DNA from: Arabidopsis thaliana | Lineage: Eukaryota; Streptophyta; Magnoliopsida; Brassicales; Brassicaceae | Reading direction: 5' to 3' | Length of the DNA stretch: 64,000 nucleotides | Assembly (NCBI RefSeq): GCF_000001735.4 | Contig: NC_003071.7 | Location: 10,471,151-10,535,150, forward strand | Shown here: in pieces, positions 12,340 through 22,736 of the stretch | How positions within the stretch are numbered: the first letter of the stretch is position 1 | Layout of the letters: every line of letters starts with the position of its first letter | Translations under genes and position numbers: made by a program | Notes under the pieces: generated by a model | What the model saw: the letters and a program-made list of their open reading frames with translations, nothing else | Databases searched by the model: none | Told to the model about the DNA's origin: nothing

Positions 12340-15300
12340 CTAATTAACATTTTTGTATATAGTCTCCACAGAAGAGAACTTGAGTACCGGAGTTGTTGTT
12401 GTATCTTGTTCATTAACAAACTCCAAAGTAAAAGTCTGTCCTAACTTCACGCCATTAGCCTCACAAAAGCCTTCCCAACCATTTCCTAAAGCGAGAGTTC
12501 CATCTAGCGACAACATATATCCCGGCCATTCGACTCCGTTTTCACCCAAAAGAGTTATCTTCCCAAGTTTGTTGTTGATGCCATTAGCCTTCATGAACTG
12601 ACTTGGAAGAATCTGCAAAAGATTTCAACAAACACATCTCTCATTACCATTTATAATTCAACAACAGAAACAAGAAATAGTTTGACCAAGTTACCAGTTT
12701 ACAGGCTGTAACATCTTCTGGTGTAAGTGCTAATGTCACGAATCTGTTTACGATTGTTGGGGAGGATGAATCTCTACTTTTTGGTTCTAAAAAAATGGAC
12801 TCTTCCTTGTTAGATTTAGAACTGCTAAACTTTGTACGTAACAAACTGAGCACAGGATTTGTGTCTTCCCATATTAACTCCATCGTAAAGGAGTCGCCTG
12901 ACTTTAAGTCTTTTGTATCAGCAAACTCTTTCCAACCCTTTCCCAAACTCATTGTTCCTTTCTTGTCCCGTTTAACCGTTGTCAGCCACTTCCTACCATC
13001 TGTATCCAATAGATATATCGTTCCAGGCTGGTTAATATTGTTCTCCCTTGCAAATTGCGCTGAAAGAATCTAGAAAACAAATTGATACTCTTATTATGTG
13101 ATAAAACCAGTAAGAGTAAAATAGAGAAAAAAACTAATTCTCTGAAGCAAGAGTTGTTTGATAAACTGACCAGCCTATTTTTTCCGACACAGGTTGGTGT
13201 AATTGTAAATGTTACAAATTGTTTTTGGCACGATGGATTTAAATCTCTCCCTTTTAGATGATTCCTCTCTTTATCCACTGTCCTGATCTTCTTCATGAAT
13301 TGACTTGGAAGAATCTGCAAAAGATTTGAACCAACACATCTCTCATTATCAGTTATGATTTCAAGAGAGAAACTATCTCACCTCTGAAAAACAAGAGTAG
13401 TTTGATGAAGTTACCAATTTACAGGCTTTAACATCTTCAGGTGTGAGTGCTGGAGTCACGATTCGGTTTTTGATTGTTGGGGATGATTCTCTGGTTTTAT
13501 GTTCTGAGGAAATTGACTCTTTCTCGTTAGCTTTTGAACTCCTAAACTCGGTACGTAACAAACTGAGCATAGGAGTTGTGTCTTCCCATACTAACTCCAT
13601 CGTAAAGGATTCGCCTAACTTAAAGTCATTTGCTTCAGCAAATTCTTTCCAACCTTTTCCCAAACTCATTGTTCCTTTCTTATCTCGTTGAAGGCTTATC
13701 AGCCACTTTGTACCATCTGTATCCAGCAGATATATCATTCCAGGCTTGTCAATATTGTTCTTCCTTGCAAATTGTGGGGAAAGAATCTGGAAAAAATATG
13801 AAACGAGGGTAAAATTAATAACCTCTTGTTATGGGATAAAACCAGTAAGAGTAAATGAGTTGTTTGATAAACTTACAAGTCTATCTTTTTTTATAGAGGA
13901 AGGTGTAATTGTTAATGTCACAAAGTGTTTTTGGCTTGATGGAGTTAAATATGTCCCTCTCAGATATTTCCTCTCTCCATCCACTGATTTGCTCTCTTCT
14001 TTGTCATTTTTCTCTTTGCTGTTGTCATCTTTGATGTTCACGTCTTTCCTGATTTTTTTACATGTGCTAGGTTCTATTGGAAGAGACTTTTTCTGGTTTG
14101 TTTCAGATCGCCCTCCTCCTGCTTCTCTGTCAATGCTACAGTCTGCAGGACACAAGCTAAGAACAGGAGTTTGGTCTTCCCAAATCAACTTTAGCGTGAA
14201 GGAGTCACCTGTCTTTAAGCCATTATCTTTAACAAAATCTTTCCAGCCGTGTCCCAAAGACATGGCACCATTTGCTTTGTCGAATAACAAATTCGTCTGC
14301 TGCTTTATACCGTCTTTTCCCAACAGAGTAATCCTCCCCGGCTTGTTGATGCCATTCTCCCTCGTGAATACCTTTGGGAGACGCTGTTGAAGATTTCAGT
14401 TAAAGCAAAATAGTTTATCAAAACCATATCAAAGTACAATAAACTAACAACCACTAAACAAGAGTCATTTGATAAACTTACCAATCTATCACTGGAAGGT
14501 GTAATTGTTATTGTTACAAATTGTTTTTGGCTTGATAGAGTTGAATCTCTACTTTTCAGATGATCCTTCTTTCTCTCCCATGACATGTTCTCCTCTTTGT
14601 CATTGTTGCTGATTTTGTCCCTGTTGCTAGGATCTATGAAAAGAGAATGTTTCTCGATAGCTTTTGAAATCTCTTCCTGCTCTCTGTCACTGTTAGATTC
14701 TGGACTACACAAACTAAGCACAGGAGTTGTTTCTTCCCATATCAACTTGAGTGTGAAGCCCGTCTCTAAGCTGTTTGCTTTAACAAACTCTTTCCAACCC
14801 TTTCCCAAAGACATTGTTCCTTTACTGTCCAGCAGAAGACTTGTCAACCACTTTCTACCATGTTTATCCAAAAGACATATCTCCCCAGGCTTGTTGATGC
14901 CATTTTCCCTAACGAAAGGCGCCGAAAGACTCTGTAGATATTTGAACAAAAGCCGATTTAACATGCGTCACAACTAATAAGCGCAGAATCAAGAGTTGTC
15001 ATTGATAAACTTACCAATTTTCCAATTCTAGCATAATCCGGTGGAAGCGTAAATGTTACGAATTGTTTATGACTTGGTGAATATGATGAATATGGTGAAC
15101 CTCTTGGTTTCGGAATATACTTCTTTTTTTCTACTATATTCATCAATGAGTCCAACGAGCTGCACTCGTCTTTACTGTCCTCCCTTGTTATGTTCTCTTC
15201 CCCATTGATAGATTCTGTAGGACAGAAACTGAGCACCAGCGTTTCACCTTTTCCCACTAGTTTAAACAGAAAGAAACCTCCTGCTTTTTGTCCATTTTCA

Positions 15301-16421
15301 TCACAGAAATTTCTCCAACCCCGGCTGATATAAAAAGTACCAGATGATTCGTCGAACCTCAGATCCAATACCCTTGATCTTTCCCCTCCATCTGTTAAAA
15401 TAATCTCCCGGTTTTTTCGTGTAAGACCATTTGCGCTTGTAAAATGTAGTGGAAGATACTGCAAGCACCAAATTAACACAAGATTCAGATTAATTTACTT
15501 AGAAACCGCTTTGTATATTACGATACTGCAAGCATTTTATGAATTTCCTCACGATTCTTTGTTTAGTTTCATGATAAACCAACTTAAGAATAATGTAGCA
15601 AACGTGAACAAACATTTTCTTTAGTTACATGATTCTTCTATATGGGATGATATTGAGGTCAATGCAGGAGTAAAGTAAATACCAGTGTATCTGTCGTTAG
15701 ATCTAAAGCTGTGATAATGGCCATAAAACATGACTTGTCTGCTGATGAAGAAGAAGAAACTGCATCTGCTTCTTCACTGTTCGTCTTCGCTTTCTTCTCT
15801 TTGGGAAGCTCTGTACCAAAAATATCACATATGTTAAAACCTCATATACTGTTACTTGGACTCAGCATTCGAGAGAAGTGATGTTAATACCTTCACTATC
15901 ACAAACATCTCCATTGTTTGATGAAAAGTCTACTTGATGCAAACGCTTTCTTAACAAACTTTCACCTAACACATGATTGAAACATTGATCTCCAAACACA
16001 GAATCAGTATTCAGAACAAAACTTACTTACCATCATTGTGTTCAATCTCATAGTAATTAGGTCCTAAATTAGAAACATGGAACACCAAATTTCCAACATA
16101 TCTAAAAGCGACAACATCGCCGATACGAAAATCATTAGCCACCACAAACTCTTCCCAGCCGTCAGTGATTCTCCGATCAGACAACTTCACTTCCCAAGAT
16201 TTGTCTGAAAAGTCCAATTTCAGCTCTGCGACGCTTCTTCCTTCGATATACTCTGAGAAGAAGTCTTCAGGAATCATCTACAACAACACAAAAACAACAA
16301 TGAAACAGAAGAAAATCTTTGAATAAGCTAATCCGACAGAACAAGAGATAGTTACCAAGTGAGTGTGGAAGCTAGGAACAAGTGTGTGGAAGAATTGCGG
16401 ATAAATCCTTGAATTCGCCAT
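12340..16421 (-). CDS. REM13: REM13-like protein with seven B3 domains and one truncated unit
   Basis: Eleven exons: 16421-16356, 16277-16031, 15965-15891, 15810-15683, 15458-15015, 14931-14482, 14383-13877, 13786-13415, 13314-13171, 13069-12695 and 12612-12340. The model is 1026 residues and every junction keeps frame. B3 domains start at about residue 23 (MIPEDFF), 173 (YLPLHFT), 321 (SLSAPFV), 471 (RLPKVFT), 640 (ILSPQFA), 812 (ILSAQFA) and 937 (ILPSQFMKA). Exon 9 (residues 764-811) keeps only the first strand (ILPSQFMKK) and then jumps into a linker, so its B3 core is missing. From exon 5 on, each exon is one B3 domain plus linker ending in a 'TPxxxxxxxL' strand, with phase-0 ends. The name rests on gene order. 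Annotated models may merge or skip exons. Confidence 0.8.
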
Positions 16422-16894
16422 TGATGAAGAAGAACAGAAAAAAACAAACAATCCCTTGAAAATTTTCTTTTCACGTACCAAATTTTGTTTTGTTTTCTAT
16501 TTTGAGCACAAATTGGTAAATAAATGCATGCTTGTTGAAATTAACACAGAAAATTGGAATCTCCGATTATCTCTCTGTCTTGCTCCGTTTTCATTTTCCG
16601 ACCAAATCGTAAAAGATTCCCCATCTCTTGACAGATAAATTGGGCCTGGATATATAACATATGGGCTAGATTTGGGCCAATAAAATCCACAAATTTGGGT
16701 ATGGTATGCTGAAGACATTCTCAACTTTGCCAGATACAATGGCGTGCACAAAGTACCAAAATGGAACAATATGGATGTCTCAGTAAGCAATATATACCCT
16801 AAGAAATTAAGGAACTAAGGGACAAACTACAAACTTACAATAAGCCAACTACAAACTTATACGCCTAGGCCTAATTTTTACATGTCATCTATTT
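16422..16894. other. Upstream region of REM13
   Basis: Probable promoter and leader of REM13, plus the 3' flank of the disrupted REM relic. The segment just after 16800 resembles the 3' flank of REM13 near 12230-12340 (shared TTAAGGAACTAA and ACGCCTAGGCCTAA words), which supports tandem duplication of whole gene ends. Confidence 0.5.
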
Positions 16895-17081
16895 CTAATT
16901 AACATTTTTGTGTTTAGTCTCTCGAAAAGAGAACTTAAGTACCGGAGTTGTATCTTGTACATTAACGAACTCCAAAGTAAAAGACTCTCCTAACCTAACG
17001 CCATTAGCCTCACAAAAGCTTTTCCAACCATTTCCCAAAGCAAGAGTTCCATCTCTTGACAACAGATATGCCGACCATTCC
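16895..17081 (-). pseudogene. 3' half of a REM terminal exon, cut by a Copia element
   Basis: The minus strand encodes the second half of a terminal B3 domain (EWSAYLLSRDGTLALGNGW onward, ending KHKNVN and stop). It closely resembles the last REM13 exon. The matching first half lies on the far side of the retrotransposon at 20766-20850. Reads entering here come from the LTR, so the fragment has no start of its own. This is a relic rather than a functional gene. Confidence 0.85.
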
Positions 17082-17228
17082 TGTAGAATTAGGTATTGAA
17101 CTAACTTGATTTCATTGATGCACAAAACATGTGTATTTATACAAGCGAGTCATTGTATGTGATAAACTCAATCTCCTAAACTATAGGGATTTAAACATAT
17201 CAAGAGAATATACGACCTTATCACAATA
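17082..17228 (-). repeat. 3' long terminal repeat of the Copia element
   Basis: A 147-base repeat. On the element strand it starts TATTGTGATAAGG immediately after the purine tract and ends CTAATTCTACA against the target-site repeat. It includes an ATG that opens a frame (MCINEIKLVQYL) seen in both LTRs. Confidence 0.9.
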
Positions 17229-17239
17229 CTCCCCCTCAC
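17229..17239 (-). other. Polypurine tract of the Copia element
   Basis: The element strand reads GTGAGGGGGAG directly before the 3' LTR, the expected plus-strand priming site. Confidence 0.8.
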
Positions 17240-20200
17240 GTTGGAGTGTGAAGATCCTGAATGCCCAACTTGGACATGAGATAAAGAAACTGGGAACGGC
17301 CAAGTGCCTTGGTAAATATGTCCGCCAATTGTTCATTAGTGCGAACATGATGTGTTGTTATAATGCCGTCACGAACTGCATCACGAACGGAATGACAATC
17401 AGACTCTATGTGCTTGGTACGCTCATGGAAAACCGGATTAGCTGCAATATGAATAGCAGCTTTATTATCACAATATAAAGCGAGCATGCGCATATTGTTC
17501 GATACCCAATTCTTTTAACAACTTTCGTAGCCACTTAATTTCTCGAAGAGCAACTGACATAGCTCGATACTCAGCTTCGGCGGAAGAGTGAGAGACAGTG
17601 TCCTGTTTCTTAGTTTTCCAAGAAATGGGTGAACCACCAAGTAACACAACATAAGCACTTAGAGATCTCCTTGTTTTAGGACAAGTCTGAAAATCCGAAT
17701 CGCAATAAACATCAAGTTGTAATTCTGTGTCCGCGTTTAACAAAATTCCTTGACCAGGTGACCCTTTCAAAAAACGAACAATACGCATGGCCGCAGCTAA
17801 ATGAGCCTCACGAGGAGTTTGCATGAACTGAGATAAGACATGAACAGAGTAACTTAATTCAGGTCTAGTATGAAGGAGATAAAGCAAACGACCAACAAGT
17901 CTTCGATAGGGTTTGGCGTCGGCGAGAAGCGGACCGTCATCAGTGGCCAAGTGATGGTTTTGTTCTAACGGGGTTAAAGCTGGGCGACATCCAAGGTTGC
18001 CACTGTCGGTGATGATGTCCAGTGCATACTTGCGTTGTGATAAAAAAATACCTTCAGAGCCCCGACTTACTTCAATACCAAGGAAGTATTTTAACTTCCC
18101 CAAATCTTTCATGGAGAAACACCGTCCTAAATACTCCTTGAATTTCTGAAGCATATAACCATCATTACCACAAATCAAGAGATCGTCGACATATACCAAC
18201 ACACGGAGTTCTATACCATTACGTGTATAAGAAAAGAAAGAGTAGTCTTCATGACCTTGCACAAAACCAAAACGTAAGAGGGCATCAGACAACTTCTTAA
18301 ACCAGCACCGAGGGGCTTGTTTCAAACCATACAATGACTTGCGAAGACGACAAACTTTGTCGGGATGAGAATGACGAAAACCAGGAGGTAGCTTCATGTA
18401 GACCTCTTCATCAAGATCACCATGAAGAAAGGCATTGTTAACATCCATTTGATAAACCTCCCATTGGTTAGCAGCAACAAGGCGAAGAAGAGTACGAACC
18501 GTAGTCATTTTCACAACTGGCGCAAAAGTTTCATTGTAGTCTTCCCCTTCAACTTGTTTGTTCCCTTGAACAACAAGACGAGCTTTGTATCGTTCAATGG
18601 ACCCGTCAGCATTATACTTAGTCTTATACACCCATTGACTGCCAATAGCTACCTTTCCCGGTGGCAAATCAACGATATCCCATGTCTTATTAATCTCGAG
18701 AGCATCGACCTCTTTAAACATTGCATCATTCCAAACTTTAATCCGAACAGCCTCTTTGAAGTGTTTAGGTTCGTCATTAGCAGTGATCGCAGCAAGAAAA
18801 GCTTTGTGTCCTGCTGAAAAACAGTCATCCGAAACATAATCGGACAAAGGATAGAGAGAAGATGTACCTTGGACCATTGACGAGGACTGAGAAGAAGAAT
18901 CGGGAAGAGCGTGGGGGTTTATTGGAGAGACTGTTGCATTGTAAAGAACGTAATCCTGCAGACGAACCGACTGTCTAATCTGACGCTTTCTTTGACGAGG
19001 AGACGTAGCTTCAACAAACGGACTGTCAACAACGAACAATGGCTGATTATTACGATTAGGAGTTGAGACAATATCAGGAGAATCATCAATTTGAGCCAAA
19101 GTATCACCAGAAGCAAGATTCTTATCCGGCGTCGATGAATCAGATGAATCAACTCGTGAATTTTGTAAATCGGAAGCAATAGAAGCAGGTGCCACGTCGG
19201 AATCAGAGTCTGGTTCGAAAACAGAGTCGGTTTGAAGAGCAGAATTTGATTCAGTAACAACGACCGGTTTAATAACAGAATCTGGTTCAGCGAAATCGTC
19301 CGGTTTAGTAACAGATACTGGTTCAGCAAAATCGTCCGGTTTAGTAACAGATTCTGGTTCAGCAAAATCGTCCGGTTTAGTAACAGATTCTGGTTCAGCA
19401 AAATCGTCCGGTTTAGTAACAGAATTCGGTTTAGGGTCTGTGTTTTTATTTGCAGACAAAACAGCAGAGCTCCCCCTGTCTAGAGTGGTCGTGGAGACCA
19501 TCCAATCTTCATCAACAAGGAGAGGAGCCGGAGACGCAGACACATGATCAGTGTTTGTAGCTGCGTAAGGAAAAACATCTTCCCTAAAAACAACATCACG
19601 AGAAACAAGAAATTCCTTCTTCTCCATATCAAACACTTTCCAACCTTTTTGTGCGAAAGGATAACCTATAAAAACACACAAACGGCTTCTCTCCCCAAAT
19701 TTATCTTTATCACGGGAAGCACGATGAACATAACACGCAGAACCAAAGACTCGCAAATGCTCATAATTTGGCTTGGAGTTATGAAGAATTTCGTAAGGAG
19801 AGAGTCCATTATGAAGTGATGTAGGAGTGCGATTGATTAAGTATGCCGCCGTTAGAACCGCTTCTCCCCAAAATTGTATTGGAAGGCTTGCTTGAAACAA
19901 TATTGCCCTTGCGACATTAAGGATATGCCGGTGTTTACGCTCTACACGACCATTTTGTTGCGGAGTCCCGACACACGAAGTTTGGTGAACAATCCCATGT
20001 TCCCGAAAGTAAGAGGCAAGACACATAAACTCTGTCCCATTGTCACTACGTAATACTTTGACAGACTTACCAAACTGTTTTTCAGTATATACCAAGAAAT
20101 TAGTGAGTACAGTGCGAACTTCAGATTTTGCAAGAAGTAGATACGTCCAAACGGCTCGAGAAAAATCATCTACTATTGTCAAGAAATAGACTGCACCACA

Positions 20201-20662
20201 AGATGACGGGACACGATATGGTCCCCAAACATCACAATGAATCAAAGAGAAACACTCGATTGATTTATTAGTACTAACGGGAAAAACTTCCCTTGTTTGT
20301 TTAGCTCTAAAACACACGTCACAAGAACGCGAACCAACTGAAAGAGAAGAACTAGTCAAAACTGGTAAAGACGAAAGCACTGAAAAACTAGGATGTCCTA
20401 AACGTTGATGCCATAAAGCTTGATCAGACGATACTTTTGCTGTATGAATCTTTGCTGTAGCCACATCTGTCAGATAATAAACCCCATCACGCTCTTCACC
20501 GCTTCCAATCAAAGTCCTCGAAAAACGGTCCTGTAAAACACAAAGTGTGTCAGTAAAGGTAGCCACGCACTTTGTTTGTTTCACAATTTTAGAGACGGAG
20601 ATCAAGGTACACGTCAAATTAGGGATTAGGTATTGAACTAACTTGATTTCATTGATGCACAA
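17236..20662 (-). pseudogene. Copia pol remnant: integrase, reverse transcriptase, RNase H (frameshifted)
   Basis: A 1064-codon frame (20662-17468) opens from an ATG in the 5' LTR and enters pol at the pre-integrase region. Integrase shows H85, H90, C114, C117 and D144, D207, E241. A linker with a 12-residue tandem repeat spans 414-465. Reverse transcriptase keeps D740 and YVDD at 824-827. RNase H begins (YCDSDF, SAEAEYRAM). Near 17490 the frame shifts, and the expected continuation ([12 protein letters not shown] to the end at 17236) lies in another frame. So RNase H is broken, gag and most of protease are absent, and this copy cannot act alone. Whether the remaining proteins are made is unknown. 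Confidence 0.88.
19268..19423 (-). repeat. 36-bp coding tandem repeat in Copia pol
   Basis: About four and a third copies of a 36-base unit encode SVTKPDDFAEPE-type repeats in the variable linker between integrase and reverse transcriptase. Copies differ by a few bases and keep the frame. Confidence 0.9.
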
Positions 20663-20765
20663 AACATGTGTATTTATACAAGCGAGTCATTGTATGTGAT
20701 AAACTCAATCTCCTAAACTATAGGGATTTAAACATATCAAGAGAATATACGACCTTATCACAATA
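20625..20765 (-). repeat. 5' long terminal repeat of the Copia element (3' edge lost)
   Basis: It matches the 3' LTR over 141 bases without a visible difference. Its last six bases (TCTACA on the element strand) are replaced by a junction into pol. The word CCTAAT occurs at the junction and again four bases later, consistent with a deletion between short repeats. Confidence 0.88.
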
Positions 20766-21092
20766 ATTCCATTCTGTTTTCACCCAAAAGAGTTATCTTC
20801 CCAAGTTTGTTGTTGATGCCATTAGCCTTCATGAATTGACTTGGAAGAATATGCAAAAGATTTCAACAAACAAGAATACAAATATAGTTTAAGACGGACT
20901 CTAACTCAAATCGGAAACAAGAATAGTTTGATGAAGTTACCAGTTTACAGGCTTTGAGATTTTCATGTGTGAGTGTTAATGTCACCAATCGGTGTTCTGA
21001 GGAAATGGACTCTTCCTTGTTAGAGTTTAAACTGCTAAACTTTGTACGTAACACACTTCCGCGTTTTTGGCTTGATGGAGTTAAATCGGACA
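20766..21092 (-). pseudogene. 5' portion of the disrupted REM relic
   Basis: Bases 20850-20766 encode the first half of the terminal B3 domain (ILPSQFMKANGINNKLGKIT). The splice acceptor in front is AT (minus strand GCAT/ATTCTTCC) where intact relatives have AG, so this exon could not be spliced normally. Bases 21092-20941 resemble the linker of a preceding exon (RTKFSSLNSNKEESISSEH, then TLTLTHENLKACKL) ending at a normal GT donor. Its upstream B3 core is gone and is replaced near 21051 by a piece resembling another linker (LTPSSQK). The relic is therefore chimeric and truncated. Confidence 0.8.
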
Positions 21093-21612
21093 TTTTTTAT
21101 CCAAACTATCCGAAATACCAAAACAATTTTAATGAATTTGGTTTTATTTTGCAAAATATGTTTTATTTTTGACAAATATAACCAACAACATTTAGATATG
21201 TTGGTTTTTTTTAAGTATTTTGATTATTTCGAGTATAAACATAACTAATATTGGTGGGTTAATTATTATAATTTTGGATTCATTTGTTATTATTTAGAGT
21301 GTTTCGGATTTGGATATCCATTCGATTTTTGGATATTTCAGATATTCATTCGGTATAATATAGTTTCGTAAAAAATTTAAGGATATACTCGTGTATTTTA
21401 AAATTTTGGTTCGATTTAGTTTGAATTTTTGTGGTTATGTTTGACTTTAGTTATAACTATCTAGCCATAAGAATAACAAAAAATATATATATAAAAATTG
21501 GAAGATAATTCTCAAAAACAGATTCCAAAAAGAAAAAAGAAAAATTGTTAGTAATAATGCTTTCTCTATCACGTGGAGTAAATCTCTCTATTACGAGGAG
21601 TAAATCTCTCAC
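21093..21612. other. Spacer with AT-rich promoter of the DUF313-type gene
   Basis: No gene is seen on either strand. The last 60 bases before 21612 hold a near-repeated word (GGAGTAAATCTCTCTATTACG then GGAGTAAATCTCTCACTATA) just upstream of the TATA box. Confidence 0.5.
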
Positions 21613-21621
21613 TATATATAT
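21613..21621 (+). promoter_or_regulatory. TATA box of the DUF313-type B3 gene
   Basis: TATATATAT lies about 40 bases upstream of the ATG at 21662, followed by a purine-rich leader. This is a strong core-promoter match by position. Confidence 0.6.
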
Positions 21622-21661
21622 ACAATAGAGAGAAAAAAACAGAAGAGAGAGTTCATAAACA

Positions 21662-22417
21662 ATGATCTTCAAAAAAGAGGTGTCTAAAGAAGATGTCGAG
21701 TGTGTGGAAACATTACTGATGATGAGTAACTCAAAGCCAACGCGGGAGGAGTATAACAAACTTCAGTTATGTATACTTCGAAGAAACAAAAGCTCGACGA
21801 TTACTACTCCTTCTACCGTCATGGAGTCTAAATCCCATATTCACGACCACTCATTAAGAGAATCTCCAACAAGACGCAGTAGAAACAGACATGATCTCCC
21901 TCCTATGTCTCCTCCCATGGAACAACGAAAATCTAAGAAGGCAAAACGCAGTACGGATGCTTCTTCTTCCAAGACAAGAGAGCCGACGCCAGGGTGGCTT
22001 ATCAGCTTGATGAGAAGCAAGAACGGTGGAGACGTTGAAGACAATTCGAAGAAGATCATAGATAAAGAATTATTCCAAACCGATGTCGATCCACACCAAA
22101 GTCGTCTCTCAATACCTGTCAGCCAGATCGTGGAGTTGGAATTCTTGAACCACGAGGAAAAAAGGGCCATAGAAGAAGATGCCAATAGGGTTCGCAAAGA
22201 AGGAGTAGACGCGATACTCGTGGATTCTCATCTAAGGGAATTTCCGGTGAATTTGAGGTTGAGGGACATGAGGGGCATTCTTCTATACAATTTGGTTGCA
22301 GGGTGGAATCAAGTGGTTACAGATTGCCTTCTAGAGGAAAACACAAATATTCGCCTATGGTCTTTCCACGCCGATGATACACTCTATTTCGCTCTCGTTC
22401 CTCTCTATGCCAACTGA
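21662..22417 (+). CDS. Intronless DUF313 / B3-like domain protein
   Basis: A single 251-residue frame runs from the first ATG after a TATA box and purine-rich leader to TGA at 22415-22417. Residues 1-135 are polar, basic and low in complexity (RRSRNRHDLPPMSPP, KSKKAKRS). Residues about 138-250 match the pattern I know for the DUF313 (At2g31720-like) group of plant B3-like proteins: LxIPxSQIxxxxFLxxEEK, then LxxxPVNLRLRDMRG, then YNLVAGWNxVVxDCxLEEN, then LWSFHxDDxLYFALVPL. These are presumed nuclear DNA-binding proteins. It lies on the strand opposite to the surrounding REM genes and belongs to a different B3 branch, so it is a neighbour and not a duplicate. Order suggests At2g24670. No lesion is seen. 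Confidence 0.85.
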   Translation: MIFKKEVSKEDVECVETLLMMSNSKPTREEYNKLQLCILRRNKSSTITTPSTVMESKSHIHDHSLRESPTRRSRNRHDLPPMSPPMEQRKSKKAKRSTDASSSKTREPTPGWLISLMRSKNGGDVEDNSKKIIDKELFQTDVDPHQSRLSIPVSQIVELEFLNHEEKRAIEEDANRVRKEGVDAILVDSHLREFPVNLRLRDMRGILLYNLVAGWNQVVTDCLLEENTNIRLWSFHADDTLYFALVPLYAN

Positions 22418-22736
22418 TTCTGGAATGATAAGCTCGACGTTAGTGTTCTATGACAAAACTATTGATGACAAGTAACCTTGTTTTTTTTTTCTTTTCTAAG
22501 CTAGTTTCTAGGACCCTTTTTTTTTTTTTTAATGTGTGGTGTTTTCGTTTAGGATTTTTAGTCAAGAATCTATTGCATTAGCTTATTTAGATTTCAATCA
22601 ACTCTGTTAACCTTATTTCAATCCACAATAAGTTGTCATTATATTCTAAGAGAAACTCTTTAAAGATGGTTCATTCAAAATAGCAAGTTCATAATCATAA
22701 TAATTTAAACTTAACTAACAAAAAGGCCTTTAGTTT
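22418..22736. other. Shared 3' flank of the DUF313 gene and REM12
   Basis: Convergent gene ends. It contains T-rich runs at about 22480-22530 that may serve as 3' processing signals. No coding sequence is seen. Confidence 0.5.

Larger units (their letters stand above)
17082..20765 (-). mobile_element. Ty1/Copia LTR retrotransposon, deleted for gag and most of protease
   Basis: The element sits between direct repeats of the 5-bp site ATTCC (plus strand, 17077-17081 and 20766-20770). Joining the flanks with one copy restores the length of the related REM13 exon, so this is a simple insertion. The 3' LTR is 17082-17228. The 5' LTR is 20625-20765, and I see no difference between the two over the shared 141 bases. 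The 3' LTR is preceded by a polypurine tract. The interior starts abruptly inside the pre-integrase region, so gag, the usual primer-binding region and most of protease are missing. The LTRs begin with TA rather than the usual TG. By order this should be At2g24660. Confidence 0.93.

Noticed and set aside
12353-14977. Plus-strand open frames overlapping the REM13 exons
   Set aside because: They mirror B3 exons in antisense. Sequences are Ser/Phe/Leu-rich complements of the real domains.
17131-20169. Several plus-strand open frames across the Copia element
   Set aside because: They are antisense shadows of the LTR and pol frames on the minus strand and show no domain pattern.
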